From positions 1,736,001 to 1,800,000 of the forward strand of contig NZ_CP027194.1 in assembly GCF_002970935.1 (NCBI RefSeq): DNA of 64,000 nucleotides, read 5' to 3'. The notes beneath the pieces are model-generated. The model was given only the letters and a program-made list of their open reading frames with translations, searched no databases and was not told the origin of the DNA. Origin of the DNA: Lactobacillus sp. CBA3606. Its GTDB lineage: Bacteria > Bacillota > Bacilli > Lactobacillales > Lactobacillaceae. Shown piece after piece: positions 52,389 to 61,411 of this stretch; within the stretch, counting starts at the first letter, position 1, and each line of letters begins with the position of its first letter. The translations under genes and the position numbers were made by a program.

Positions 52389-53894
52389 ATGCCAGCAATG
52401 ACCACGTTGATTACGCCAGCTGAGAATCGCTTTTTTTTATTGAGCGAACGGGCCCGACGAACCACGACATTACAACAAATTAGCGGTTTGCTTCGAGACC
52501 ATGTGACGGTCAAAGTAACTAGTGATTTTTTATTAGACACGGTTCGTAATTTGATTTTGCATGACCATGCGGCATGGATGACGGCGTGTAGCCATGAATG
52601 GCAGCTTTTAGCGAGCTTGCCATATGTGATTAATCCGAGCGATGATCGGCATAATTGGCACCATTGTGAGCTGTGCCATAAGCCAGTACGCTACGAATAT
52701 CATGTGCAAAATAAACATAACCAGCAAGCCTTAGTGGTGGGTTCTGAGTGCGTGAAGAAGTTCATGAATGCCGAAACGCGGTATCTAATGGTGATTACGA
52801 CGGAAGATAACTTTTATGCGGTCGCGCAATACCAAACATTGACGGCACAAGTTCCGGTGATCCCAACGATTATGTTCAAGCAACCGTGGCTGCCGCAATT
52901 ACCAAGCGACCAGCATGCCCAAGCAAAGCAGTTGCGAACGATGACCAGCCAAACCGTGACGACTTATCTGAAACGGCGCACGACGACCTTGCCATTGTTA
53001 GCCTTAAAGCCAGCCTTGAAGGATTATGACCAATTGGTCCAGTTGGAAGCGAAAACAGTCGCAACTCAAGCCGTTGTAAAAGAAGCCCAAGCGGTTGCAA
53101 CTCAGCAACAACGGACCAAAGCAGTGCAACGGACGGTGCAGTCGGCTGTCGAAAAGCTTAAGACTAGCCCGCTTTACCGCCAATATTTACATCAATTAGC
53201 GGTCATTATTGTGTCACGTCCAGACCGTGCGACAGCTAAAACCCTGTTCAGCAAACTGACACCGCCAGCAACCACCCGGCCACTAGTCAATTCTTACCAA
53301 TTTGGCTTAATGGTAACGGAGTATCAGCAGATCGGCCAAATCCAAGTGCGACGATTGGCAATGTTGGACCGTGATTTTGTGCAAGCGTTGAACCAAGTTA
53401 CCCGCCAATTAGACCAACGCCAAACGATTCGGTTTTATGATGATGTTTATAATAGTTGTTGGGGGTGGACCTACCATCAGGCCGCCAATCAACGGGCCGA
53501 TTGGCAACGTTTATTAGCAACTCGGTTTGGTACTGATCTGTCATTGGCTTGGTTTCAAGAACTGACTCAGCAGACTGACGCTACCGTGGTTGCTTGGTTA
53601 GCTAAGCATGCCGATACAATCATGCAAACTCAGTTGAAACAGCGGCTCAAGACGGCCGGACCAATTGCCAGATCACGGTTAACCCGGTCAGAATTACGGG
53701 AATTTTGTCAGCGTGAGTTGACTGCAAGTGCTACAGCGGTGGATTTTCAGCGAGCTTTTGACCGTTATTATCAGTTGCCAGCTGAGCGTCAAACGCAATG
53801 GCACGAGACTTTAGCGTATTATTACGTGGCGAAGCATAGTACTGCCGACCATCAAGTTGCGCTCCAGCAATTGCAATGGTTATTGCGGCAATAG
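52389..53894 (+). CDS. Large protein of unknown function with a zinc-finger-like cluster
   Basis: This 501-residue protein has HHCELCHKPVRYEYHV and, about 20 residues on, VVGSECVKKFM. These give Cys-X2-Cys and a third Cys, a likely zinc knuckle (about residues 94-130). The rest is Gln- and Arg-rich and helical, without membrane spans or a signal peptide. I recognise no enzyme motif. GGGGAG precedes ATG 52389. It stands alone; a parS site follows its stop. Confidence 0.65.
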   Translation: MPAMTTLITPAENRFFLLSERARRTTTLQQISGLLRDHVTVKVTSDFLLDTVRNLILHDHAAWMTACSHEWQLLASLPYVINPSDDRHNWHHCELCHKPVRYEYHVQNKHNQQALVVGSECVKKFMNAETRYLMVITTEDNFYAVAQYQTLTAQVPVIPTIMFKQPWLPQLPSDQHAQAKQLRTMTSQTVTTYLKRRTTTLPLLALKPALKDYDQLVQLEAKTVATQAVVKEAQAVATQQQRTKAVQRTVQSAVEKLKTSPLYRQYLHQLAVIIVSRPDRATAKTLFSKLTPPATTRPLVNSYQFGLMVTEYQQIGQIQVRRLAMLDRDFVQALNQVTRQLDQRQTIRFYDDVYNSCWGWTYHQAANQRADWQRLLATRFGTDLSLAWFQELTQQTDATVVAWLAKHADTIMQTQLKQRLKTAGPIARSRLTRSELREFCQRELTASATAVDFQRAFDRYYQLPAERQTQWHETLAYYYVAKHSTADHQVALQQLQWLLRQ

Positions 53895-53916
53895 TGCGTG
53901 TCACACAACTTTAGAT

Positions 53917-53932
53917 TGTTTCACGTGAAACA
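53917..53932. promoter_or_regulatory. parS site 3
   Basis: TGTTTCACGTGAAACA lies between two convergent genes, identical to the sites at 16498 and 22800. Confidence 0.9.
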
Positions 53933-53936
53933 TCTC

Positions 53937-54260
53937 CTAGGATGTCAAAAGGGCTTCTGCTAAAGCGAGCACTTTTTGACCGTTCATTGTGCCATAGTCG
54001 TGCATATTGATAATGGCCATGGGAATATGTAATTGGGTCGCTAGGACTTTAACTTTTGGTGCTAAAAAGCTGATTTGCGGGCTTAATAAGAGGACATCTG
54101 GCCGTTGAGCGGCCGTTAAGGCGCGGTCAATTGTGGCCGCTGCAGTGGCAAAAATGTGGTAATTAGTATTGCGCTGTTCGGCGACTGTCTGCATCTTAGC
54201 AACGAGTAATGAGGTGGATATGCTACTGGTGCAAGCTAACATGATGGTTTTTTTAGGCAT
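53937..54260 (-). CDS. PTS EIIB-like protein of the lactose/cellobiose family, altered active loop
   Basis: The 107-residue protein matches the IIB Lac/Cel fold: KTIMLACTSSISTSLLVAKMQ at the start and PDVLLLSPQISFLAPKVK. The phosphate loop reads CTSSISTSL where the neighbouring IIB has CSAGMSTSL, so the usual G-M after Cys is lost though Cys is kept. AAAGGAG lies before ATG 54260. It is separated from the next IIB gene by a strong terminator, so it is a duplicate with its own transcription. Confidence 0.78.
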   Translation of the reverse strand: MPKKTIMLACTSSISTSLLVAKMQTVAEQRNTNYHIFATAAATIDRALTAAQRPDVLLLSPQISFLAPKVKVLATQLHIPMAIINMHDYGTMNGQKVLALAEALLTS

Positions 54261-54341
54261 GGATGAGGCTCCTTTACGACGGTATATTAAGCAATACCTT
54301 AGCATAGCTAGCATCAAATGAAAAGCGGCGACTGCGACAAA

Positions 54342-54387
54342 AAATAGCGACTGTAAGAATTCACGTGAATTCTTACAGTCGCTATTT
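54342..54387 (-). terminator. 46-base perfect palindrome acting as terminator of the cellobiose-type PTS operon
   Basis: Bases 54342-54364 are exactly complementary to 54365-54387, centred on CACGTG. On the minus strand the stem is followed by TTTTTT, behind the IIB gene at 54472. The centre resembles but does not match parS. Confidence 0.85.
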
Positions 54388-54471
54388 GGTATCGGTGATC
54401 AAGCGGTTTTAAAGGTATACCAATAATCAATTTGTTCCGCTAAACCTGAAAACGCGTTTTTAGTTAGCCAA

Positions 54472-54798
54472 TTACTTATCGCCTAATAATTTTTCAGCAG
54501 TAGTTAGGACGTTTTCACCATTCATCATGCCATAATCTTGCATATTGATGAGAGCCATTGGAATCCCAGCCTGGTCCGTTTTCTTTTTTACATCATCAGC
54601 CATATAACTAATCTGTGGTCCCAGCATCAAAACATCTGGTTTGTGTTCAGACTTTAGTTGATGATCAATGTCGGATGAAGCGGTGGCAAAAATCTTGTAA
54701 TTAACGCCATCGGCTTTAGCGGCCGCTTCCATTTTTGAAACTAGTAATGAGGTTGACATGCCGGCTGAGCAAGCCAACATAATTATTTTTTCAGCCAT
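54472..54798 (-). CDS. PTS EIIB of the lactose/cellobiose family
   Basis: The 108-residue EIIB has the phosphorylation Cys in IMLACSAGMSTSLLVSKM and the fold element PDVLMLGPQISYMADDVKK. It passes phosphate to the sugar carried by the IIC before it in the operon. AAAGGAG before the ATG. It is the last gene of the bgl-IIC-IIB transcript on the minus strand; no EIIA of this family is in the window, so it must come from elsewhere. Confidence 0.92.
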   Translation of the reverse strand: MAEKIIMLACSAGMSTSLLVSKMEAAAKADGVNYKIFATASSDIDHQLKSEHKPDVLMLGPQISYMADDVKKKTDQAGIPMALINMQDYGMMNGENVLTTAEKLLGDK

Positions 54799-54819
54799 AA
54801 TGATGAACTCCTTTTAATC

Positions 54820-56295
54820 TTATAATTTTTCAGTAGCGGCATTGCCAGCGGCTGCTTCAGCAGCGGCTTTGGCGCCTTCTTGTTTCGTCAAGACAGCATC
54901 GTATTTCTTAGCAAATGGGAAGTAGATACCGACAGACATTAACAAGGTAATCGTTTGCCAAATGGCCATCTTCCAACCACCGATTAAGAACCCAGAAATG
55001 ATGGCAGGCGTTGTCCAAGGTGCGGCGAACCCATTTAATGGCGGTACAATCCCAAAATAGATGACTAAGTAAGTCGACAAAGCGACGATCACCGGTGTCA
55101 AGAAGAATGGAATTGCCAAGAATGGATTCATAACAATTGGTAAACCGAATAGGAAAGGTTCGTTAATGTTAAAGAGGGCTGGGACTAATTCAATTTTCCC
55201 AATCGTCTTAAATTGCACTGATTTAGCGGCAACTAACGTAAAGATAACCAACCCAATTGTAATCCCGGAACCTGTTAAGTTAATGAAGTTATTGTAGAAT
55301 TCATTGGTTACAATATGAGCACCATTAGCAACGGTTAATTTACCGGCTTTATATAAAGCGGCATTGTCAAAGGTGTTTGGAATCAACAAGCCACTGGTAA
55401 TGGCCCCCATGATTAAGCCACCATGGACCCCAAAGAACCAGAAGAATGGGACCAATAGCGCGATGACTAGGGCACCGCCTAAGGAATCAGATAATCCTTG
55501 TAAAGGTGTTTGTAAAACTTTATAAATAAATTGCAAAATATCAGTGTTACCAAAAGCATTGAAAGCAGCATAGATTAACATTGAAACAAATAGAATAATC
55601 CCAGCAGGAATCATCGCTGTAAATTGATTAGCGACACTTGAAGGAACTTGTTCAGGTAAGGTGATCTTCCAGCCGGCGCGAATCATTGCAGAGTATGACC
55701 AACCAACTAGAATCCCAACGATAATAGCGGCAACCATCCCTTGACCACCTAGCCAAGTGATGTTAATGACACCGGTAACGGGCGAGGTCACAAAGTTTTG
55801 TAAAGCGGTTGGTAACTTGTCGATATTGGTTGCAACAGCGCCACCAGACATGACTACTTTACCAGCGGCATTAGTAATCCCAGTACCGGCTTTGCCCATT
55901 GCTCCAGCTAATGGGCTAGCAATGTTCAAAGTTTGCAATAGGAGGAAAGTTGCCATCGACGTTAAGCCAGCTGGCAAAGCTTCGTAACCTTCATTACGGA
56001 CATAAACATAGGCAATCCCAACAGCGGCCCAAAGTGACATAATCCCGAAAGTGACGGTATAGGCTTGGTTAAAGAAGGCTGACCAGCCAGAAGCTTTCAC
56101 CGCTGCTGCAACGGAAGCGATTGGGATATTTGATAGAATTAAGAAGACTGACCCAATAATGATAAAGGGGAGGGCGTAAACCATCCCATCTTGTAAGGCC
56201 TTCACCGGTTTAGTGTTCACGAACTTCATAATCGGTGGTAGCACTTTTTTGTTAATGAAATTACTGAAAGCACTGTTACTACTTGTTTCATCCAT
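54820..56295 (-). CDS. PTS EIIC of the lactose/cellobiose family
   Basis: This 491-residue permease has about ten spans: VYALPFIIIGSVFLILSNIP near the start, FFWFFGVHGGLIMGAITSGLL and the family motif FNINEPFLFGLPIVMNPFLAIPFFLTP. The C-terminus is an Ala/Glu-rich tail. The start overlaps the stop of the beta-glucosidase gene (TAATG). The neighbouring glycosidase points to cellobiose or an aryl-beta-glucoside as substrate. Confidence 0.92.
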   Translation of the reverse strand: MDETSSNSAFSNFINKKVLPPIMKFVNTKPVKALQDGMVYALPFIIIGSVFLILSNIPIASVAAAVKASGWSAFFNQAYTVTFGIMSLWAAVGIAYVYVRNEGYEALPAGLTSMATFLLLQTLNIASPLAGAMGKAGTGITNAAGKVVMSGGAVATNIDKLPTALQNFVTSPVTGVINITWLGGQGMVAAIIVGILVGWSYSAMIRAGWKITLPEQVPSSVANQFTAMIPAGIILFVSMLIYAAFNAFGNTDILQFIYKVLQTPLQGLSDSLGGALVIALLVPFFWFFGVHGGLIMGAITSGLLIPNTFDNAALYKAGKLTVANGAHIVTNEFYNNFINLTGSGITIGLVIFTLVAAKSVQFKTIGKIELVPALFNINEPFLFGLPIVMNPFLAIPFFLTPVIVALSTYLVIYFGIVPPLNGFAAPWTTPAIISGFLIGGWKMAIWQTITLLMSVGIYFPFAKKYDAVLTKQEGAKAAAEAAAGNAATEKL

Positions 56296-57677
56296 TACAA
56301 TTCATCTCCATTTTTTTCTAAAACTGCTTGTAACCAATAATAAGATTTCTTCGGTACACGTTTTAGATCCTTTAAATCATGATTACTCCGGTTAACATAA
56401 ACAACCCCGTAACGTTTTTCGATATCCGCATGTGAGCTCGGAATATCAATGAGGCCCCAGCCCAAGTAACCTAACACTTGGGCGCCATCTAGAAACATCG
56501 CATCTTTCATCGCTTTTAAATGTTCGGCGTGATAACGAATCCGTAAGTCATCGGCAATCGGATGCTGACCATCCCAATGTTCACGGATGCCAATGCCGTT
56601 TTCAATCGGAAAGACAGGGACTTGGTAACGATTGTATAAATCAGTAATTAAATTGCGGAAACCTAAAGGATCAATCGACCAGTCCCATTCGTTAGTCTCT
56701 AGAAAGCGGTTACTTTCCATGCCGAAATTTAAGTAGCGATTTGGCGCCGTATGTGCGGGAATTTTATCAGCGTTAATCGTCGTTGACCGATAATAACTGA
56801 AAGCTAAGAAATCAGCATGCATTGCCGCTAAAATGGCTTCATCGCCAGGTTGTAAATCATAATCAAGGTGCTGGTTCTTAATAAATGTCAGAACTTCATG
56901 GTCATAGTGCCCATTAACGAAGGCTGTATTCAAATTTTGATTCAAAAATTGATCCAACTGACGGGCGGCGAAAACATCGTTCGGTTTGGCAGTCGCCGGG
57001 TAAACTGGGGTGTAAGCCAACATGCCACCAATTTTGACGTCAGAATAGTTTGCATGCACGAAAGCGTCTAATTGCGCATGGGCGAGCATCGTGTGATGAA
57101 AAATCGTGTATAACTCACTCAATGACCGATCACCAGTGGTATAGCCGGAAATATTAAAGGCCTCATCACTGAAATAGAGGTTATGTTCATTGAACGTAAT
57201 CCAATATTTAACGCGATCAGCAAAATGTTCAATAACCTTTTTACCAAAACGGACGAACGCCGCGACCGTATGGCGGGACATGAATCCGTTTTCTTTTTGA
57301 GCTAACGCTAATGGCATGTCAAAGTGATAGAGACAAATCATTGGGGTGATACCACGTTTTAGCATGCCATCGACGAGACGATCATAGAAGGCCAAGCCTG
57401 CGGGATTAAAGGCGCCATCACCGTCAGGGACGATTCGTGACCATGAAATTTGAATGCGATACATGTTCATATGCAACGCTTGCATGAGGTCTAAATCCTC
57501 ATCATACCGGTGATACTCATCAATCGCATCGTGCCAGTCGGCGGTAGTGGCCGTCGCTGGTCGAACATCATAAACTGATAAGCCTTTACCATCCACATTC
57601 CAGGCACCTTCAGTTTGCATGCTTGAAACGGAATTTCCCCAGAAAAAATCTTTAGGCATTTTACGTGATTCTTGCAT
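56295..57677 (-). CDS. 6-phospho-beta-glucosidase (GH1)
   Basis: The 460-residue GH1 enzyme opens PKDFFWGNSVSSMQTEGAW, with acid/base Glu in YWITFNEHNLYF and nucleophile Glu in VFPIENGIG. The loop near GIREHWDG and the C-terminal YGVVYVNRSNHDLKDLKRVPKKSYYW bind the 6-phosphate. It splits phosphorylated beta-glucosides delivered by the PTS. TTGGAG precedes ATG 57677; the longer frame runs into the promoter. Confidence 0.94.
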   Translation of the reverse strand: MQESRKMPKDFFWGNSVSSMQTEGAWNVDGKGLSVYDVRPATATTADWHDAIDEYHRYDEDLDLMQALHMNMYRIQISWSRIVPDGDGAFNPAGLAFYDRLVDGMLKRGITPMICLYHFDMPLALAQKENGFMSRHTVAAFVRFGKKVIEHFADRVKYWITFNEHNLYFSDEAFNISGYTTGDRSLSELYTIFHHTMLAHAQLDAFVHANYSDVKIGGMLAYTPVYPATAKPNDVFAARQLDQFLNQNLNTAFVNGHYDHEVLTFIKNQHLDYDLQPGDEAILAAMHADFLAFSYYRSTTINADKIPAHTAPNRYLNFGMESNRFLETNEWDWSIDPLGFRNLITDLYNRYQVPVFPIENGIGIREHWDGQHPIADDLRIRYHAEHLKAMKDAMFLDGAQVLGYLGWGLIDIPSSHADIEKRYGVVYVNRSNHDLKDLKRVPKKSYYWLQAVLEKNGDEL

Positions 57678-57703
57678 CGTTTTCTCCAATCTAAAAGTTA
57701 TAA

Positions 57704-57758
57704 CAGGAAGCGCTTTCCTTAACACTGATAGTATAGCCTGAACTGGTATTAAAAACAA
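57704..57758 (-). promoter_or_regulatory. Promoter of beta-glucoside operon with cre site
   Basis: On the minus strand, TTGTTT (57753-57758) and TATACT (57730-57735) are spaced by 17. GGAAAGCGCTTCC lies about 10 bases downstream of the -10 (57706-57718), a good CcpA cre placed to block initiation. Confidence 0.72.
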
Positions 57759-57868
57759 TCCTTTTAACTATATTTGTATATTCTTTTGTTAGATAATTGC
57801 GGCGTATTCAAGTTTAACGTTGGTATCAGTACCTTTTGAACAACTGTAAAAAGGACTAATGCCAGCAA

Positions 57869-57902
57869 AAAAATGAGCCAACTTTTAAAGTTGACTCATT
57901 GA
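57869..57902 (-). terminator. Terminator of ECF transporter operon
   Basis: AATGAG-CAACTT with AAGTTG-CTCATT, followed on the minus strand by TTTTTTT, lies behind the EcfT gene. Confidence 0.82.
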
Positions 57903-57929
57903 TCAGGTGATTGTTAGCTATTGGTTCAG

Positions 57930-58769
57930 TTAGTTTTTAAAAGGATTCCAGAAACGGCCGCCATTGAGTTTAAAGCCGGCGATACCGAGAAGAATTAAGA
58001 AGAGGACGATGACTAGTGCCAAGTAATCACGCCACTGAAATTTTTGGGCACGGTACCAAGTCCGATGTTTTCCCTTCCCGAAGCGCCGCAATTCCATGGC
58101 TTGACTAATAATTTCGATACGATCAAGACTTGAAAAAATCAATGGCAAAAGAATTTGGATGCCACCCCGAATTCGCGTTGTTAGCGTGGCTTTTTTTGAG
58201 AGTTCAAAGCCACGTGCTTGTTGGGCTAGACTAATTGTCCGATAGTCATTTTGAACATCCGGAATGTAGCGCAAGGCGATGGCAACTGAATAACTAATGC
58301 GATAAGAAATCCCGATCTTATTGAGACTGGCGGCAAATTCACTGGGATTAGTCGTCATTAAGAAGATGAGTGCAAGGGGTACGGCAAACGTGTATTTGAG
58401 CAATAAATTAAACTCATAGAATAGTTGTTCAGCGGTGAGGTTAAAGTAATGCTGGTTGCTACCTAACAGCAAATGTTCCGGCCCATAAATGGTCACGCCA
58501 TAGTGCGGTGCAAAAATATAAACCATGATCAGATTGAGCACTGAAAAGCCGATAATGACACTGACGACAACTGAAATCTCATGGAACTTTATTTTTGAAA
58601 AGTGAAATAAAATAAGCGAAAAAATCATGATTCCAATCAGATAGCGGGTATCGTAAGTCATCATACCGATGATTGATAGGCCGATGAAGCCAAGTAACTT
58701 AGTGCTGCCACTCAGCCGATTTAAGAAAGTCTTTCGATCAGTATAACCAATGAGGAGTTGATGTTGCAT
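57930..58769 (-). CDS. ECF transporter transmembrane (T) component
   Basis: This 279-residue CbiQ/EcfT-type protein has spans at about 15-60 and 90-145, plus the coupling helix motif SLAQQARGFELSKKATL (Ala-Arg-Gly box) and a second one, SQAMELRRFGKGKHRTWY. These helices contact the ATPase. GGGAGG precedes ATG 58769, which overlaps the stop of the ATPase gene. It forms, with the two genes before it, a complete ECF importer. Confidence 0.92.
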   Translation of the reverse strand: MQHQLLIGYTDRKTFLNRLSGSTKLLGFIGLSIIGMMTYDTRYLIGIMIFSLILFHFSKIKFHEISVVVSVIIGFSVLNLIMVYIFAPHYGVTIYGPEHLLLGSNQHYFNLTAEQLFYEFNLLLKYTFAVPLALIFLMTTNPSEFAASLNKIGISYRISYSVAIALRYIPDVQNDYRTISLAQQARGFELSKKATLTTRIRGGIQILLPLIFSSLDRIEIISQAMELRRFGKGKHRTWYRAQKFQWRDYLALVIVLFLILLGIAGFKLNGGRFWNPFKN

Positions 58770-58770
58770 C

Positions 58771-60471
58771 TTAACGTGCCTCCCGTTCCGCTTGGACGAA
58801 TTTGGCGACAAATTCAGTTGGATTAAGTTGATGTTGCGCTGCTAAGGTATAAAGGCTCGTCTTAGCTAAGCCGGCGGTTTTGATGGTAGCGGTATCGGTT
58901 AAGACGTCGGCTGGGGCCGCATCCTTGATGATTTTGCCATGACCTAACACGATGGTTCGATTGGTATATTCAAGCATCAAGTGCATATCGTGGGTGATGA
59001 GCATAATTGTCAAATGCTGTTGCTGATTAAGCGTCGTTAAGAAGGTCATCATCTCAGTATAGTGTTTTAAATCTTGGCCGGCTGTAGGTTCATCTAGGAT
59101 GAGCATGGTGGGTTCCAAAACTAAAATGGCCGCAATGGTCACGCGTTTTTTCTGACCGAAACTTAAAGCCGAGATGGGCCAATGGCGAAATTCGTAAAGG
59201 CCACAGACTTTTAAAGTCGCTAAGACCCGCTGTTTAATGGTGGTAGCCGCAACGCCACGTAGAATTAGGCCAGTTGCGACCTCATCAAAAATCAATGTCT
59301 TTGATAGCATTTGATTAGGATCTTGTAAAATATAACCGATTTTATCTGCCCGTTCTTTAACGGATTGGGTCAAGAGGTCGTGACCGTCAAAAGTTAAGTG
59401 GCCCGCTTGCGGCGTTAAAAAGCCGGTGATGAGATTGCTAAGCGTCGACTTACCGGTCCCGTTTTGGCCGACTAAACTAATCATTTCACCGCGATACAGT
59501 GTTAATGATAGTTGGGTAATAATGGGCTTCTTGGGGTCATAACCAAAGCTAAGTTGGTCGATGTTAAGCAAGGGATCAAGATGTTGCACAGGTGACTTTA
59601 AGGCGACCCCGGCGGTCCAATGTTGCAAGGTTGCCGTTAAGTTCGGCACGGTTAACCGTTGCAAATCTGCCACATGACTTACTGCATGTAGGTCGATGCC
59701 GGCTAATTTTAAGGCGGCTAAGTAAAGCGGTTCGCGGAGGCCTAATTGCGCTAACAATGAGGTCTTCAGAATAACTTCAGGTCGATCGTTCGCTACGATT
59801 TGACCGTCGTTCATGATGACTAAACGGTCAATTGGCTGTTCTAAGACGGCTTCAATGCGATGTTCAATAATAACCACGGTTAAAGCTTCTGTGTGGGTTA
59901 ATTGCTCGATTAAAGCCATTGACGCTTTACCCGCTGCGGGATCAAGACTTGCTAAGGGTTCATCGAATAAAAGAATTTTGCTGTTATCAATTAAGACGCC
60001 AGCCATGGCAACGCGCTGTTTTTGACCACCGGATAACGCTTGCGGCCGTTGGTTCAACAGTGTTTGCAGGTGTAACGTTTGCGCCCATTTGGCAGTGGCA
60101 GCTTGCATCTGTGGTTGTGATTGCTGGTCATTTTCAAGGGAAAAGGCCATGTCTTCTACCACGGACAAGCCGACAAATTGACTATCGGGATCTTGCAAGA
60201 CCGTCCCAACGGCCAGCGAACGTTCAAAAATGGACGTCGTTTGGACCGCTTGCCCGTTCACACTAGCTTCACCGCTGAGCTGACCCTTGAAAGATTGCGG
60301 GATTAAGCCATTGAGACAACGGCCTAGTGTTGATTTTCCTGAACCAGATGGCCCAGCAATCAGCACCTTTTCACCTGGATAAATGGCGAGATTGAGGTGA
60401 CGTAACGTTGGTTCCGTTTGACTATCATATTGAAATGAAAAGTCTTTGAAGGTAATAATCGGTGCAGTCAT
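58771..60471 (-). CDS. Tandem ECF ATP-binding protein (two ABC domains fused)
   Basis: The 566-residue protein has two ABC ATPase domains. The first carries Walker A GPSGSGKST, signature LSGGQKQRV and Walker B ILLFDEPLASLD. The second carries GQNGTGKST, LSFGQKKRV and MLILDEPTAGQD. It powers the ECF importer with EcfT and the UPF0397 protein. The second signature has Phe in place of the first Gly. It lies three bases behind the S component gene on the minus strand. L. plantarum annotations list an orthologous two-domain protein next to UPF0397. Confidence 0.92.
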   Translation of the reverse strand: MTAPIITFKDFSFQYDSQTEPTLRHLNLAIYPGEKVLIAGPSGSGKSTLGRCLNGLIPQSFKGQLSGEASVNGQAVQTTSIFERSLAVGTVLQDPDSQFVGLSVVEDMAFSLENDQQSQPQMQAATAKWAQTLHLQTLLNQRPQALSGGQKQRVAMAGVLIDNSKILLFDEPLASLDPAAGKASMALIEQLTHTEALTVVIIEHRIEAVLEQPIDRLVIMNDGQIVANDRPEVILKTSLLAQLGLREPLYLAALKLAGIDLHAVSHVADLQRLTVPNLTATLQHWTAGVALKSPVQHLDPLLNIDQLSFGYDPKKPIITQLSLTLYRGEMISLVGQNGTGKSTLSNLITGFLTPQAGHLTFDGHDLLTQSVKERADKIGYILQDPNQMLSKTLIFDEVATGLILRGVAATTIKQRVLATLKVCGLYEFRHWPISALSFGQKKRVTIAAILVLEPTMLILDEPTAGQDLKHYTEMMTFLTTLNQQQHLTIMLITHDMHLMLEYTNRTIVLGHGKIIKDAAPADVLTDTATIKTAGLAKTSLYTLAAQHQLNPTEFVAKFVQAEREAR

Positions 60472-60474
60472 AGG

Positions 60475-61035
60475 TTAACGTTCCTTTTTTAAGCTGCCAT
60501 GTTGAGTCCGCGTCCGGGCGTATAAAACGAGGAGGATGGTCCCAATAACGGCCACTGAAATTGAGTCGACAATCCAAGTGGTGATACCTTGGACATAGAC
60601 TTTGCTAGCAGGTTCGTGATAAATAATGATGTCGCCGGTGGGTGCTAAAATGACCCAGCCGATAAAGTTAATGATAATTTGGTAGAGGTTGAACCAAATT
60701 AACTTCGCTTTACTTAAAACGCCCTGGTCAATCTTAAGGCGATTTTTGGCGAGACCAAAGGCTACACCGATTAGGCCGTCGACAATGACCCAAGTCCACC
60801 AAGGGGAGCCGTATGTGACGAAGTCATTTAAGGCATGGCCGATAAAAACAGCTAATCCAGCTGCAACGGGGCCAAAAATGGCGCCCAATAAGGCTAAAAA
60901 TCCCATAGCAACGTTAAATTGGGTATTCGGGACTCCGGTTGGGATGGCGACGAATTTCATGAGGACAAAAATGACGGCGGCGCCAATACCAGTGGCGACA
61001 ACGGTCCGAATGGAAGTTGATTGTTTATTTTGCAT
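60475..61035 (-). CDS. UPF0397 ECF substrate-binding (S) component, probably for methionine
   Basis: This 186-residue, six-span membrane protein of family UPF0397 has SIRTVVATGIGAAVIFVLMKFVAIPTGVPNT, FGPVAAGLAVFIGHALNDFVTYGSPWWTWVI, and a basic C-terminus. This family has been linked by regulon comparison to methionine uptake (MtsU). A T-box with an apparent AUG specifier upstream supports methionine here. The first gene of the operon; AAGGAG before the ATG. Confidence 0.88.
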   Translation of the reverse strand: MQNKQSTSIRTVVATGIGAAVIFVLMKFVAIPTGVPNTQFNVAMGFLALLGAIFGPVAAGLAVFIGHALNDFVTYGSPWWTWVIVDGLIGVAFGLAKNRLKIDQGVLSKAKLIWFNLYQIIINFIGWVILAPTGDIIIYHEPASKVYVQGITTWIVDSISVAVIGTILLVLYARTRTQHGSLKKER

Positions 61036-61088
61036 CTAATGACACACTCCTTATAATGGCTAGATCAGTTAAAGTTGTACAGATGACG

Positions 61089-61335
61089 AAAAAAAACGCG
61101 CCTGAAAGCGAAATGCTTTCGAGGACGCGTTTGCGTGTTACCACCTGAATTTTCCCAGTATTGGGACTTGTCTTGATGGTAACGGATCGCTCCGACTGAG
61201 ATTACCCTCAGTAGCTTCTTCAAGACCATCTTCACTAGTTCACGTCATCGCTTGCACCAAACACGACTCTCTTAGGACGCTGGCCTAGTTACTCATCTCG
61301 TCACAGCTTTTTCTCATCTGAATTTAACTTACCAT
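61089..61335 (-). ncRNA. T-box riboswitch, apparent methionine specifier
   Basis: On the minus strand the leader has Stem I (about 61303-61220) with the AGTA S-turn, helix ACTAG/CTAGT and GAA on the opposite strand, followed by G and ATG (61227-61229 complement) as specifier. The apical AGAGAG...GGTGCAAGC loops are present, then CAGGTGGTAACACGC (61147-61133), a T-box antiterminator. A stem with a T8 run (61132-61089) terminates. Uncharged tRNA-Met should switch on the ECF genes. Specifier choice is my reading of the fold. Confidence 0.8.
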
Positions 61336-61411
61336 AGCATACGCTAAACTAACCAGATAAGCAAGTAAATCCGAACGAATAAAGCCGTTTACACTAAATT
61401 GAACGGCTAAT

